Below the pieces are notes generated by a model. It did not search any database, was not told the origin of the DNA, and saw only the letters and a list, made by a program, of their open reading frames with translations. Positions 8,763-17,229 of a DNA stretch of 64,000 nt are shown in pieces; position 1 is the stretch's first letter, and every line of letters starts with the position of its first letter. The stretch is from Arthrobacter sp. FW306-07-I (GTDB taxonomy: Bacteria > Actinomycetota > Actinomycetes > Actinomycetales > Micrococcaceae): positions 1,736,001 to 1,800,000 of the forward strand of contig NZ_CP084550.1 in NCBI RefSeq assembly GCF_021800405.1, in the 5' to 3' direction. The translations under genes and the position numbers were made by a program.

Positions 8763-9329
8763 CTACACCCTGGCGCCGTCGTCGTCCCCGTTCTTTTCCT
8801 GCGGCAGCTTCATGATCAGGTACACCGTCCCAAGGACGAACGCGGCAACGATGCCGACGATGGCCAGCAGGGGCGCCGTGCGCCAGAACATCGCCGACAA
8901 CAGCAGCGCCACGGGGCCGCCCACGGCACCGAGCCAGGCCAGCATGGTCAGCGGCTCGGTGCCGGCCAGGCTGGGCGGTTCCTCCGGCACGAACTCTTCG
9001 TCGCCATCGTCCACCTCATAGTCCCGGGGACCCTCCGGGGCCCCGCCTGCACCCTGGCCGTCCTCCCCTCCTGCCCCCGCCTGGCGTTCCGCCGGGGACG
9101 GCTCGGCAGGGGCAGTCCCCGCCAGACCCAACGGATCGAAGTCGCGGAAGGAGGGAGCCCCCGGTGTTTCCGGGCCAGCTTCCGTCCCGGTGGCCGGCTT
9201 TTCCCCGGCGCCCGGGGTGTCGGGGCGTATTGCCACCGTGTCTGACTCAAGCCGTGCCACCAGGTCCAGCCATACGGCGTCGTCCTGGTTGGCCCCCTGG
9301 TCAGGCTGTTCCGAGTCAGGCCTGTTCAC
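8763..9329 (-). CDS. Hypothetical membrane protein with acidic N-terminal half
   Basis: 188 residues. The first about 125 are polar, Pro/Glu/Asp-rich and predicted disordered, and are followed by two adjacent hydrophobic segments (LTMLAWLGAVGGPVALLLSA and APLLAIVGIVAAFVLGTVYL) and a short charged tail. I recognise no catalytic motif. The start is GTG 9327-9329 behind an excellent ACAGGAGGT, and the gene overlaps the end of the upstream hydrolase gene by 14 nt. It is therefore the last member of a three-gene coupled operon with two alpha/beta hydrolases. A membrane-anchoring or accessory role is possible but unproven. Confidence 0.75.
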   Translation of the reverse strand: MNRPDSEQPDQGANQDDAVWLDLVARLESDTVAIRPDTPGAGEKPATGTEAGPETPGAPSFRDFDPLGLAGTAPAEPSPAERQAGAGGEDGQGAGGAPEGPRDYEVDDGDEEFVPEEPPSLAGTEPLTMLAWLGAVGGPVALLLSAMFWRTAPLLAIVGIVAAFVLGTVYLIMKLPQEKNGDDDGARV

Positions 9330-10122
9330 CGCGCACCTCCTGTCCTGATCCTGCAGGGCTGGCCGTCGTTTGCTTCAGCACGCGCCGGATAAAGTCCACC
9401 GAACCCTCGAAGATGCGGTCGGCGTCGTTGTCCAGGGTGGCCACGTGGTAGCTGTTCTCGAGCCGGACCACCTCCAGGGGAGCGTGTACCAGCCCGCGCC
9501 GCAGGACGTCCATGCTGGAGTCGGACACGACATGGTCCACGGTGGACCGGTAAACCTGGACGGGCGCCGTGACCCGGGGAAGGAGCCGGACGGTGTCCTT
9601 GAACATTTTGTTCAGTTCATGGGCCGCGGCCACGGGCGTACGGGCGTAGGCGCCTTCATCCATGCCCGCTTTCAGGATGTCGTTGCCGATGGACGGGGTA
9701 CTCTTCAGCACCAGTTTGAGCAGTCCGGCCAACGGTGCCCTGGGATCGTCAATCACCAGGCCTGGGTTCACCAGCAGCACACCGGCCACGGGGCGGGTGG
9801 CGGCAAGGCGCAGGGCGAGGGCGCCGCCCATGCTCAGGCCGGCCGCGAAAACCTGGTCGCATTCAGCATCCAGTTCCAGGAAGGCATCATCCAGGGCGCC
9901 GTGCCATTGCTGCCACCGGGTGCGTGCAAGATCCTGCCACGTGGTCCCATGCCCGGGCAGCAAAGGCATCCTGACGGCGAAGCCGGCAGCGGCGAATGCC
10001 AGGGCCCAGGCGCGAAGGCCATGCGGGCTTCCCGTGAAGCCGTGGGACAGCACTACTCCCGTTCGCGGCCCTTCTCCGCTGAAGGCGCTGCTGAACGGGC
10101 TGTGGTCCGGACCGGACGTCAT
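9316..10122 (-). CDS. Alpha/beta hydrolase (carboxylesterase/monoacylglycerol lipase-like), copy 1
   Basis: A 268-residue serine hydrolase. The oxyanion-hole motif is VVLSHGFTGSP, the nucleophile elbow is AAGLSMGGA, the acid is probably the Asp of STVDHVVSD and the base the His of SYHVATLDND. It has no signal peptide, so it should be cytoplasmic. The fold and spacing resemble Est30-type carboxylesterases or monoacylglycerol lipases; the substrate is unknown. Its ATG overlaps the stop of the upstream paralogue in a 4-nt ATGA (10119-10122), which indicates translational coupling. It probably arose by tandem duplication. Confidence 0.88.
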   Translation of the reverse strand: MTSGPDHSPFSSAFSGEGPRTGVVLSHGFTGSPHGLRAWALAFAAAGFAVRMPLLPGHGTTWQDLARTRWQQWHGALDDAFLELDAECDQVFAAGLSMGGALALRLAATRPVAGVLLVNPGLVIDDPRAPLAGLLKLVLKSTPSIGNDILKAGMDEGAYARTPVAAAHELNKMFKDTVRLLPRVTAPVQVYRSTVDHVVSDSSMDVLRRGLVHAPLEVVRLENSYHVATLDNDADRIFEGSVDFIRRVLKQTTASPAGSGQEVRGEQA

Positions 10123-10907
10123 GGCGTCTCCAAAGTAGTGGTGCGGCGGGCATGGGCGGCGAAGAATTCGTCCGACCCCGCGAAGATGGCGGGCGCGTCA
10201 ACGTCCAGAGTAGCCACATGTCCGCTGCTGGCAAGCTCTTCCACCGCCGCGAGGTTCGCGCCCAACCCCTTCCGCAGCAGGGCCAGGGAGGTGGGCGGCA
10301 CCACGGCATCGGTGCGCGACTTGAAAACCTGGACGGGAGCATTCACGCTGGGCAGGCCGCGCACGGCTGCGCGGAACAGTTTCTTCAGCTCGTGCACCGC
10401 GGACAGCGGAGTCAGAGAGTAGTCGCCGTCATCGGTTGCGGGGGCGCCGGTCTGGTCCTCCTGGAGGGGAACGGTGGTGCGCTGGACATATTTAAGCAGG
10501 CCGATGATCCGCACCCGCCAGTCGTAGAAGCTCAAGCCCGGGTTCACCACGCTGACCCCGGCCACTGGATGGCGGGCAGCGGCAAGCAGTGCGATGGCCC
10601 CGCCCATCGACAGGCCGGCGGTGAAGCAGGCGTCCGTCCGGCCGGCGAGGTCGAGGAAGGCCTTTTCGTAGCTGCGGTACCAGTCCTTCCAGCCAGTCGA
10701 GGCGAGCTGGCGCCAGTCCGTACCGTGCCCCGGGAGAAGGGGGACGGTGACGGCGTACCCCAAGTCCGCAAGGTGCTGCGCCCACGGCATGATGCTCAGC
10801 GGGCTGCCCGTAAATCCATGGCACAGGGCCACCCCGATGCGGGCATTAACACCGTGGCCTGGATAGCTGAAAGCGGCCGGACGGGGCGGAATGCTGCTTT
10901 CAGTCAT
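10119..10907 (-). CDS. Alpha/beta hydrolase (carboxylesterase/monoacylglycerol lipase-like), copy 2
   Basis: A 262-residue paralogue of the next gene, with the same motif layout: ALCHGFTGSP, TAGLSMGGA, SRTDAVVPP and SGHVATLDVDA, giving a complete Ser-Asp-His triad. It is first in the three-gene minus-strand operon. The start ATG at 10905-10907 has GATGGAGTC just upstream. It is divergent from the lysophosphatidate acyltransferase gene plsC, so an esterase or lipase role in glycerolipid turnover is a reasonable but unproved guess. Confidence 0.88.
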   Translation of the reverse strand: MTESSIPPRPAAFSYPGHGVNARIGVALCHGFTGSPLSIMPWAQHLADLGYAVTVPLLPGHGTDWRQLASTGWKDWYRSYEKAFLDLAGRTDACFTAGLSMGGAIALLAAARHPVAGVSVVNPGLSFYDWRVRIIGLLKYVQRTTVPLQEDQTGAPATDDGDYSLTPLSAVHELKKLFRAAVRGLPSVNAPVQVFKSRTDAVVPPTSLALLRKGLGANLAAVEELASSGHVATLDVDAPAIFAGSDEFFAAHARRTTTLETP

Positions 10908-10942
10908 GACTCCATCGTGTCACTGTTCCACCCAAATCTCAC

Positions 10943-10948
10943 TAGAGT
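10943..10948 (+). promoter_or_regulatory. Possible -10 of plsC
   Basis: TAGAGT lies in the short divergent region between the hydrolase operon and plsC. It would give a leader of about 65 nt. No convincing -35 is visible. Confidence 0.3.
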
Positions 10949-11018
10949 AGGGTTGCATTGAATCGCTGGCCAGGCCCGACGCGGGGACTGGAAGCTGCCT
11001 TCCGGAGAGGTTCACCAC

Positions 11019-11843
11019 GTGTTCTATTGGGTCATGAAAAGGATCTTCCTCGGTCCGGTGATCAAGCTGCTTTTTCGGCCCTGGGTTAAAGGCCTGGACA
11101 ACATCCCGGCGCAGGGAGCCGCCATCATCGCCTCAAACCACCTGTCATTCTCCGATTCGATTTTCATGCCGCTCATGGTGCGCCGCCCGGTGGTCTTCCT
11201 TGCAAAGTCTGAGTACTTCACGGGGACGGGAATCAAGGGCAGGCTGACGGCGGCGTTCTTCCGCCTCACCAATCAGCTGCCCATGGACAGGTCCGGCGGC
11301 GCGGCTTCCGCGGCGTCCTTGAACGCGGGAATGGAAGTGCTCAGCGCAGGCGGACTGCTGGGTATCTACCCCGAGGGCACGCGGAGTCCCGACGGGCGGC
11401 TGTACCGCGGCAAGGTGGGCGTGGCCAGGCTTGCGCTGCAGGCGGGAGTCCCCGTCATTCCCGTTGCCATGATCGGCACCGACAAGGTCCAGCCCATAGG
11501 CAAACGGCTGCCCAATATCCGCAGGATCGGCATGATCTTCGGCGAACCCCTGGACTTCAGCCAGTACCGGGAGCAGGCCGAGGACAGGACGGTCCAGCGC
11601 AAGGTCACCGATGAGATCATGTCCAGCCTGCTGCGACTCTCGGGGCAGGAGTACGTGGACGAATACGCGGCCGTGGTGAAGCTTCGGCTCGCCGGCAAGC
11701 CTGTGGAGCCCCGCGCGGCAGCTGAGCCCTTGGCGGCCCCAGTGGCAGCCGAGGGAGAATTCGTGCAGGACAACGCCGCCGGCAGTCCGGCCGCCGGGCC
11801 TCATGGCGTGGAGGACGACGCCGGCACAACAGCCGCCGGGTAA
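11019..11843 (+). CDS. plsC: 1-acyl-sn-glycerol-3-phosphate acyltransferase
   Basis: A 274-residue membrane-associated acyltransferase that converts lysophosphatidate to phosphatidate in phospholipid synthesis. The catalytic HX4D is ASNHLSFSD (His41, Asp46). The substrate-binding block is GIYPEGTRSPDGRLYRGKVG, and PVIPVAMIGTDKVQP follows. The N-terminus is hydrophobic. The last about 45 residues are an Ala/Glu/Pro-rich, probably disordered tail. The GTG start follows CGGAGAGG. The gene stands next to two hydrolases on the opposite strand. Confidence 0.9.
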   Translation: MFYWVMKRIFLGPVIKLLFRPWVKGLDNIPAQGAAIIASNHLSFSDSIFMPLMVRRPVVFLAKSEYFTGTGIKGRLTAAFFRLTNQLPMDRSGGAASAASLNAGMEVLSAGGLLGIYPEGTRSPDGRLYRGKVGVARLALQAGVPVIPVAMIGTDKVQPIGKRLPNIRRIGMIFGEPLDFSQYREQAEDRTVQRKVTDEIMSSLLRLSGQEYVDEYAAVVKLRLAGKPVEPRAAAEPLAAPVAAEGEFVQDNAAGSPAAGPHGVEDDAGTTAAG

Positions 11844-11928
11844 CGGAACCTTCCAGGGGCACAGCCCGGTTGTGACGGGGGGAGCCGGCAGCGTGACGGC
11901 CCGGTGCCCTCCGGCGCCGCCCTGCCGG

Positions 11929-11934
11929 TAGTCT
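11929..11934 (+). promoter_or_regulatory. -10 element for a leaderless aroG mRNA
   Basis: TAGTCT is followed by exactly six bases (TGGAGG) and then the GTG start at 11941. The GGAGG directly abuts the start codon, too close to act as a normal ribosome binding site. A leaderless transcript is therefore the better reading. Confidence 0.5.
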
Positions 11935-11940
11935 TGGAGG

Positions 11941-13332
11941 GTGACTGAGCTATCTGCAAAACCCGCATTTTCGCTGTCCAGCACCGCCCAGAGCGGAGCA
12001 GCCAACTATCCCGGACTGGACCACTGGCGGGACCTTCCCATCTCGCAGCAGCCAAGCTGGCAGGACCGGGAAGTTTTTGATGCGTCCGTGAAGGAGTTGT
12101 CCGTCCTTCCGCCGCTGGTATTCGCAGGCGAAGTGGACGTGCTTCGTGAGCGGCTGGCCGCTGCTGCCCAGGGCAAGGCGTTCCTGCTGCAGGGCGGCGA
12201 CTGCGCGGAAACCTTCGAGGCCGCCACGGCGGACAAGATCAGCGCCCGTGTCAAGACCATCCTCCAGATGGCCGTGGTCCTCACCTACGGTGCGGCCATG
12301 CCCGTCATCAAAATGGGGCGGATGGCAGGCCAATTCGCCAAGCCCCGTTCCTCCAATGACGAAACCCGCGACGGCGTAACCCTGCCCGCCTACCGCGGCG
12401 ACATAGTCAACGGGTACGAGTTCACCCCTGAGTCCCGCGGCCACGACGCCTCCCGGATGCTGCGTGCCTACCACACCTCCGCATCCACGCTGAACCTCAT
12501 CCGGGCCTTCACCCAGGGTGGCTTTGCCGACCTTCGCTCCGTACACCAGTGGAACAAGGGGTTCACCGAGAACCCCGCGCACGCCCGCTACGAATCGCTG
12601 GCCAGGGATATCGACCGTGCCATCAAGTTCATGGCCTCCTGCGGCGCCGACTTCGAGGCCCTCAAGCGCGTCGAGTTCTTCGCAAGCCACGAGGCCCTGC
12701 TGCTGGATTACGAACGGGCCCTGACCCGCATCGACTCCCGCACCGGATTCCCCTACGACACCTCCGCGCACTTCCTGTGGATCGGGGAGCGCACCCGCGA
12801 ACTGGACCACGCCCACGTCGACTTCCTGTCGCGCGTGCGCAACCCCATCGGCGTCAAGCTTGGCCCGTCCACCACAGGCGATGACGCCCTGCGCCTGATC
12901 GACAAGCTGGACCCGGACCGCGAGCCCGGCCGCCTCACATTTATCACCCGCATGGGCGCCGGCAACATCCGCGAAAAGCTGCCGGCCGTCGTCGAGAAGG
13001 TCACTGCCTCCGGCGCGCAGGTCCTGTGGGTCACCGACCCCATGCACGGAAACACTGTCACCTCGCCCAACGGCTACAAGACACGCAATTTCGACGACGT
13101 CATCGACGAGGTGCGCGGGTTCTTCGAGGTGCACCACGGCCTGGGCACGGTGCCTGGTGGCCTCCACGTGGAGATGACCGGCGACGATGTGGCGGAATGC
13201 CTCGGCGGCGCGGACCCGATCGACCAGGATGCGTTCCTGGACCGTTACGAGTCTGTCTGCGATCCGCGGCTGAACCACATGCAGTCACTCGAAATGGCCT
13301 TCCTGGTGGCTGGCGCCCTCGCCAAGCACTAG
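11941..13332 (+). CDS. aroG: 3-deoxy-7-phosphoheptulonate synthase, class II
   Basis: A 463-residue type II DAHP synthase that condenses phosphoenolpyruvate and erythrose 4-phosphate at the head of the shikimate pathway. Landmarks of the class II family are FLLQGGDCAETFE (metal-binding Cys), KMGRMAGQFAKPRS, GVKLGPST, FITRMGAGNIREKLP and WVTDPMHGNT. Length equals the mycobacterial Rv2178c type. It is convergent with the PASTA kinase, as in the Mycobacterium aroG-pknL neighbourhood. The start is GTG with no separated Shine-Dalgarno. Confidence 0.96.
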   Translation: MTELSAKPAFSLSSTAQSGAANYPGLDHWRDLPISQQPSWQDREVFDASVKELSVLPPLVFAGEVDVLRERLAAAAQGKAFLLQGGDCAETFEAATADKISARVKTILQMAVVLTYGAAMPVIKMGRMAGQFAKPRSSNDETRDGVTLPAYRGDIVNGYEFTPESRGHDASRMLRAYHTSASTLNLIRAFTQGGFADLRSVHQWNKGFTENPAHARYESLARDIDRAIKFMASCGADFEALKRVEFFASHEALLLDYERALTRIDSRTGFPYDTSAHFLWIGERTRELDHAHVDFLSRVRNPIGVKLGPSTTGDDALRLIDKLDPDREPGRLTFITRMGAGNIREKLPAVVEKVTASGAQVLWVTDPMHGNTVTSPNGYKTRNFDDVIDEVRGFFEVHHGLGTVPGGLHVEMTGDDVAECLGGADPIDQDAFLDRYESVCDPRLNHMQSLEMAFLVAGALAKH

Positions 13333-13356
13333 CAAGAGCATTCGAACAGAGCGCTG

Positions 13357-13391
13357 AAAGGCGCGGCCGGAACTCTTCCGGCCGCGCCTTT
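13357..13391. terminator. Bidirectional terminator, aroG/pknL
   Basis: A 15-bp perfect stem (13357-13371 with 13377-13391) has a 5-nt loop and ends in TTTT. It is flanked by a second, outer complementarity AGAGCGCT/AGCGCTCT. It lies between convergent stops. Confidence 0.85.
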
Positions 13392-13408
13392 TGCGGGCCC
13401 AGCGCTCT

Positions 13409-15505
13409 TTAGACCACGGTCAGGGTCACGGTTGAGCCCTCCGGAACTTCCTTGTTCACCGGGCTCTGGTCCCGGACTGTGCCGAAAAAGCCACCGAGGA
13501 TGTTGTTCACTTTGACGTCGAAGCCCAACTCCTTCAGTTGCTTACGGGCATCCTCTACCTGTCTGCCAATGAAACTGGGAACATTCACCATTTTGGGGCC
13601 CTTGGAGATGGTCAAGGTGACCGTTCCGCCCCTGGTCAGCGTCCCGTTGGCCGGGGACTGGCTGGCCACGTCCCCCTCCGGGACGTTCCGGTCGAAAACC
13701 TCATCCGGGGCCACCCGGGCAGTAAGGCCTGCGGCCTCGATGGCCGCCACGGCGTCATCCTCGGACTTTCCGATGACGGATGGAACTGCAATCGGCTGAG
13801 GGCCCTTGGAAACCGCAATGGCCACGGGCGTGCCGTGGCGTGCGGGGCTGCCGGCTGCAGGGTCCTGCGACAAGACGATCCCGGCCGCCGCATCCTCGTC
13901 GAACTTCTCGGACACAGTGCCCAGCGCCATCTGCGCCGCGTTCAGGGAACTCTTTGCTTCGTCCAGCGTGCCGCCGGTGAGGTTCGGCAGGGGAAACAGC
14001 TGTGGACCCTTCGAGACCAGCAGGGAGATGGGCTGGAACTTCCGGATCTCGGTCCCCGCAGCCGGCTCACTGCCCACCACGAGCCCGGTGGGCACCTCGT
14101 CGTCGAACACATCGCTCGTGGTGGAACGGAAACCCACCCCGCTCAGCACCTGCTGGGCCTGGGCCACCGTTTTGTTAGCTACTGCAGGTACGGCGGCGGC
14201 AGCGCCGGGACCCATGCCGAAAAACCATCCGGCACCAGTGGCCAGGAGGGCGGCGATGAGCAGGACCAGGACCCAGAGGACGCCGCGGCGCCGGGGATTG
14301 CCCTGCCGCAGGGTGCGCACCGGGGTGGCAGCGGCCACGGCCCGGAGCTTTTCGTCTTCCTTGTCGGCACGGCGCTGGGCCCGCTTTCCCAGCCGGGGCG
14401 GCGGGGGAGACCAGCCGCTGTCGGAATCGTCGTCGTCGGGCAGTGCCAGTCCGGGCCGCAGGTGGTAGGCCACCTGGGCGGTTGGAGCCTGGGCGTTGGA
14501 TACCTTGTCCTGGGCCGGCGCGAAGTGAGCGGGCGGGTAAGGCGGCGCAGCGGGCCGCGAAGGCGGCAGCACGGTTGTCGGATTGCTGGCGCGTGCCAGG
14601 ACCTCGGTGTGGTGCTGGGACGCGGGACCACCGGCTGCGGGCGGCAGCAGGTCAAGTTCCGCATCCGTGAGGTGGGTCCGGATGTGCCGCAGTTCCTGAA
14701 GCAACGCGTTGCCGTCCACCGGCCGGTTCTCGGGATCATTGGCGGTGCACCACTGCACCAGTTCGTCCACCTCGCCTGCCAGTCCGGGTACCTGGTCCGA
14801 CGGCGGACCCACCGTCCCGTTGACGTGCTGGTAGGCCACCTGGATGGGCACCTCGCCCTCGAACGGCTGCCGGCCCGTCAGCATTTCATACAGCATGATC
14901 CCCACGGAATAGACATCGCTGCGTGCGTCCGCCGGCTTGCCCAAAACCAGTTCCGGTGAAATGTAGGCAACCGTGCCGATCAGCGCTCCGGTGCTGGTTG
15001 AGCTGGTGACGGCTCGGGCCAGGCCAAAGTCACCGATCTTGATCCTGCCGTCATCGGCAATCAGGACATTTTCGGGCTTCACGTCGCGGTGGATAAAACC
15101 CGCTGCGTGCGCAGCACCCAGTCCCTCCACGACGGGATCAATAAGTGCCAACGCAAGCCTGGGCGGCAGGGCGCCCCTGTCCCGGATGACATCCCGGAGC
15201 GTATGGCCCCTGATGTATTCCATGACAAGGTAGGCCGTGGTGCCGTCGTTGCCCTGGTCCAGCACGCCCACCACGTGGGGATGCGACAGCCGGGCAGCGG
15301 CCTTTGCTTCCCTGCCCAGCCTGCCCAGGAAGTTTTCGTCAGCAGCAAGGTGGGGGTGCAGCACTTTCAATGCCACTTCGCGGTCCAGCCTCTGGTCCAC
15401 GGCCAGATAGACCGTGGACATGCCGCCGCGGGCAAGCCTGGAGGTGACTGCGTAGCGGTTGTCTACCAGCGTCCCTACAACGGGGTCCGACACGTCTTCC
15501 TGCAC
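13409..15505 (-). CDS. Transmembrane Ser/Thr protein kinase with four PASTA domains (PknL locus)
   Basis: A 698-residue Hanks-type kinase. The N-terminal kinase domain has a glycine loop at 24-32 (RLARGGMST), Lys47 (VALK), catalytic Asp141 (HRDVKPEN) and DFG at 159-161. Its activation loop is rich in Thr/Ser (AVTSSTSTGALIGTVAYISPE). A Pro-rich juxtamembrane region follows, then one membrane segment at about 408-430 and four extracellular PASTA repeats to the C-terminus. PASTA domains bind peptidoglycan or lipid II fragments. The locus (aroG and an Rv2175c homologue nearby) corresponds to pknL. As far as I recall, the mycobacterial PknL lacks PASTA while the corynebacterial one has it. The start is a leaderless-type GTG six bases after TAGGAT. 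Confidence 0.93.
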   Translation of the reverse strand: MQEDVSDPVVGTLVDNRYAVTSRLARGGMSTVYLAVDQRLDREVALKVLHPHLAADENFLGRLGREAKAAARLSHPHVVGVLDQGNDGTTAYLVMEYIRGHTLRDVIRDRGALPPRLALALIDPVVEGLGAAHAAGFIHRDVKPENVLIADDGRIKIGDFGLARAVTSSTSTGALIGTVAYISPELVLGKPADARSDVYSVGIMLYEMLTGRQPFEGEVPIQVAYQHVNGTVGPPSDQVPGLAGEVDELVQWCTANDPENRPVDGNALLQELRHIRTHLTDAELDLLPPAAGGPASQHHTEVLARASNPTTVLPPSRPAAPPYPPAHFAPAQDKVSNAQAPTAQVAYHLRPGLALPDDDDSDSGWSPPPPRLGKRAQRRADKEDEKLRAVAAATPVRTLRQGNPRRRGVLWVLVLLIAALLATGAGWFFGMGPGAAAAVPAVANKTVAQAQQVLSGVGFRSTTSDVFDDEVPTGLVVGSEPAAGTEIRKFQPISLLVSKGPQLFPLPNLTGGTLDEAKSSLNAAQMALGTVSEKFDEDAAAGIVLSQDPAAGSPARHGTPVAIAVSKGPQPIAVPSVIGKSEDDAVAAIEAAGLTARVAPDEVFDRNVPEGDVASQSPANGTLTRGGTVTLTISKGPKMVNVPSFIGRQVEDARKQLKELGFDVKVNNILGGFFGTVRDQSPVNKEVPEGSTVTLTVV

Positions 15506-15511
15506 CTTATG

Positions 15512-15517
15512 ATCCTA
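15512..15517 (-). promoter_or_regulatory. -10 element for a leaderless kinase mRNA
   Basis: On the minus strand TAGGAT-N6-GTG places the -10 six bases before the start codon at 15503-15505. There is no Shine-Dalgarno. Confidence 0.5.
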
Positions 15518-15544
15518 ATCCCGCAGCAAAACGCGTCCGCAACG

Positions 15545-15582
15545 AATGCGGGTCCGAACCGGTAACGGTTCGGACCCGCATT
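15545..15582 (-). terminator. Terminator downstream of the LysM hydrolase gene
   Basis: A 16-bp perfect stem (15545-15560 with 15567-15582) and a 6-nt loop GGTAAC lie 18 nt past the LysM gene stop. It separates that gene from the kinase gene on the same strand, which has its own promoter. Confidence 0.8.
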
Positions 15583-15600
15583 ACTGCAATCGTCAGTGGC

Positions 15601-16980
15601 TTACCTGAAGTTCTTCTGGTGGGCCTTGATCGCGGCAACATACGCCTTGGTGTCGTCGTACATGCCGTACTTGCTCACCGAGTACTGGCCCTGGTAGTAA
15701 CCCGCGATCGCGCTGTCCTGGTCCTTGCTGGTGGCCAGCAGTTGCCGAATGATGGCCACGCCGGCTGCTGCATTGTCGTACGGGTCCAGCAGGTTCAGCT
15801 TCCGTCCCACCAGGTCCGATGCCCACTGTCCGGAGCTGGGAATGACCTGCATAGTGCCGATTGCGTTCGCCGGCGACACCGCGCGCTGGTTGAAACCGGA
15901 CTCCTGGAAGGCAAAGGCAAGGGCCAGGGAAGTGTCCACACCCATGCGCCGTGCGGTGTCGGCAACGATGTTCTTCATTTCCTCCCGCGAGGGCACGGGT
16001 GAAGCATTCAGCAGGGCCTTGTTCTCATTGGCCGAGCTGACAACAGCTGCCGGGTAGCTGAATCCGAGGAACGAGCTGGGCACCAGGGGAGCCGCGGCCG
16101 GCTGCGGCGCCGCGGGCTGCTGGGCCTGCTGCCCGGAGCCGCCGGGGATGACCAGTTTGCTGCCCGGGTAAATGATGCTGGTCATGCCCAGCTTGTTGGC
16201 AGACAGCAGGTCCGGCAGCTTTACTCCGTGGCGGGATGCGATGGCCGAGAGTGTGTCACCGGCTTTGATGGTGTAGGACCCCGTTGCGGGTGCCGATGTG
16301 TTGGCCAGGGCGGGTGCAGGTGCTGGTGCCGCCGGCGCGGGAGCTGCCGGCGCCGAGCCGCCGCCCACCTTGATCTTCTGTCCCGGATAGATGATGGAAC
16401 GCATGGACAGGTTGTTCCAGGTGAAGACATCCGACAGCGACACGTTGTGCCTGGCAGCGATGGCGCCCAGGGTGTCGCCGGATTTCACTGTGTAGGTTGC
16501 CCCGGCGCCGGGTGCCGGAGCTGCAGGGGCAGCGGCGGCTGCAGGCGCGGGTGCGGCGGGAGCGGGTGAGCCGGACAGCTTGAGCTTCTGGCCGGGGTAA
16601 ATGATGGTGTTGGCCTGCAGGTTGTTCAGCTTGAGGATCTCACCCGTCTCCAGGCCGAAACGGCCGGCGATACCGCTGACTGTGTCGCCGCGGACAATCG
16701 TGTACTCGGCTGGGGCTGCCGGCTGGGCCGGCTGGAAAGCTGCCGGAATGGTGGTGGAGACAACAGAAGCGGGGATCACGGTGCCCGCGGCCTTCGCCTC
16801 GGCCTGGGCCTTCATTGCCGCTGCCAGGCTGCTGGGAATGCTCCGCGCGGGCTGCTGCGCTGCAGCCGGCTGGGCCAGAGCAAGGGATGACAGGACGACC
16901 GCTGGCAGTGCCGCGGTGGTGGCGGCAATCATCGGCAGACTCGGCTTGGGGGGCTGCTTGGGCGAGCGGGACATCGTCAT
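15601..16980 (-). CDS. Secreted LysM-repeat lytic transglycosylase
   Basis: A 459-residue secreted cell-wall enzyme. Basic N-terminus and hydrophobic core (MIAATTAALPAVVLSSLALA) end in AQPAAAQQP, a likely signal peptidase I site. Three LysM modules follow, beginning YTIVRGDTVSGIA, YTVKSGDTLGAIA and YTIKAGDTLSAIA; they bind glycan and are separated by Ala/Pro linkers. The C-terminal SLT-type domain has the catalytic Glu in FAFQESGFNQRAVSP and the AIGTMQVIP motif. It should cleave peptidoglycan glycan strands. Start ATG 16978-16980 is chosen over an upstream TTG (16999-17001) because AGAGGA precedes it. A phased repeat array lies upstream. Confidence 0.9.
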   Translation of the reverse strand: MTMSRSPKQPPKPSLPMIAATTAALPAVVLSSLALAQPAAAQQPARSIPSSLAAAMKAQAEAKAAGTVIPASVVSTTIPAAFQPAQPAAPAEYTIVRGDTVSGIAGRFGLETGEILKLNNLQANTIIYPGQKLKLSGSPAPAAPAPAAAAAPAAPAPGAGATYTVKSGDTLGAIAARHNVSLSDVFTWNNLSMRSIIYPGQKIKVGGGSAPAAPAPAAPAPAPALANTSAPATGSYTIKAGDTLSAIASRHGVKLPDLLSANKLGMTSIIYPGSKLVIPGGSGQQAQQPAAPQPAAAPLVPSSFLGFSYPAAVVSSANENKALLNASPVPSREEMKNIVADTARRMGVDTSLALAFAFQESGFNQRAVSPANAIGTMQVIPSSGQWASDLVGRKLNLLDPYDNAAAGVAIIRQLLATSKDQDSAIAGYYQGQYSVSKYGMYDDTKAYVAAIKAHQKNFR

Positions 16981-17042
16981 CGGAAAGAATCCTCTTCTCA
17001 ACTGCGGGTGCGGACGCGGACGGGGATGCCGCTGTCAATCTT

Positions 17043-17092
17043 GATACTACTGTGACTTAAGTTATTCGTGTTACAACTGTGATGAATGTGAA
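17043..17092 (-). promoter_or_regulatory. Phased array of six 9-bp degenerate repeats upstream of the LysM hydrolase
   Basis: Read on the minus strand, the half-sites TTCAC, ATCAC, GTAAC, ATAAC, GTCAC and GTATC follow each other with an exact 9-nt period. They start at 17092, 17083, 17074, 17065, 17056 and 17047. A -10-like TAGTAT (17044-17049) overlaps the last two units. Tandem half-sites with this period are typical of OmpR-family response regulators. MtrA, which controls wall hydrolases in actinobacteria, is the obvious candidate, by inference. Confidence 0.5.
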
Positions 17093-17229
17093 TCTCTCAT
17101 GAATTTGCGATTAGCACAAGAAATTCCTGATTCTGTGCAATGCCTTCATTTCGGGAGTGTCCGCAGGCCAGGAGCGGAATGAATTGCCTCGACTAGGCGC
17201 CGGGCCGGGCTGCATGGCAACCTTGATCC

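Noticed and set aside
11950..13278. 442-codon minus-strand frame inside aroG
   Set aside because: Antisense to a complete class II DAHP synthase; composition typical of a mirror frame.
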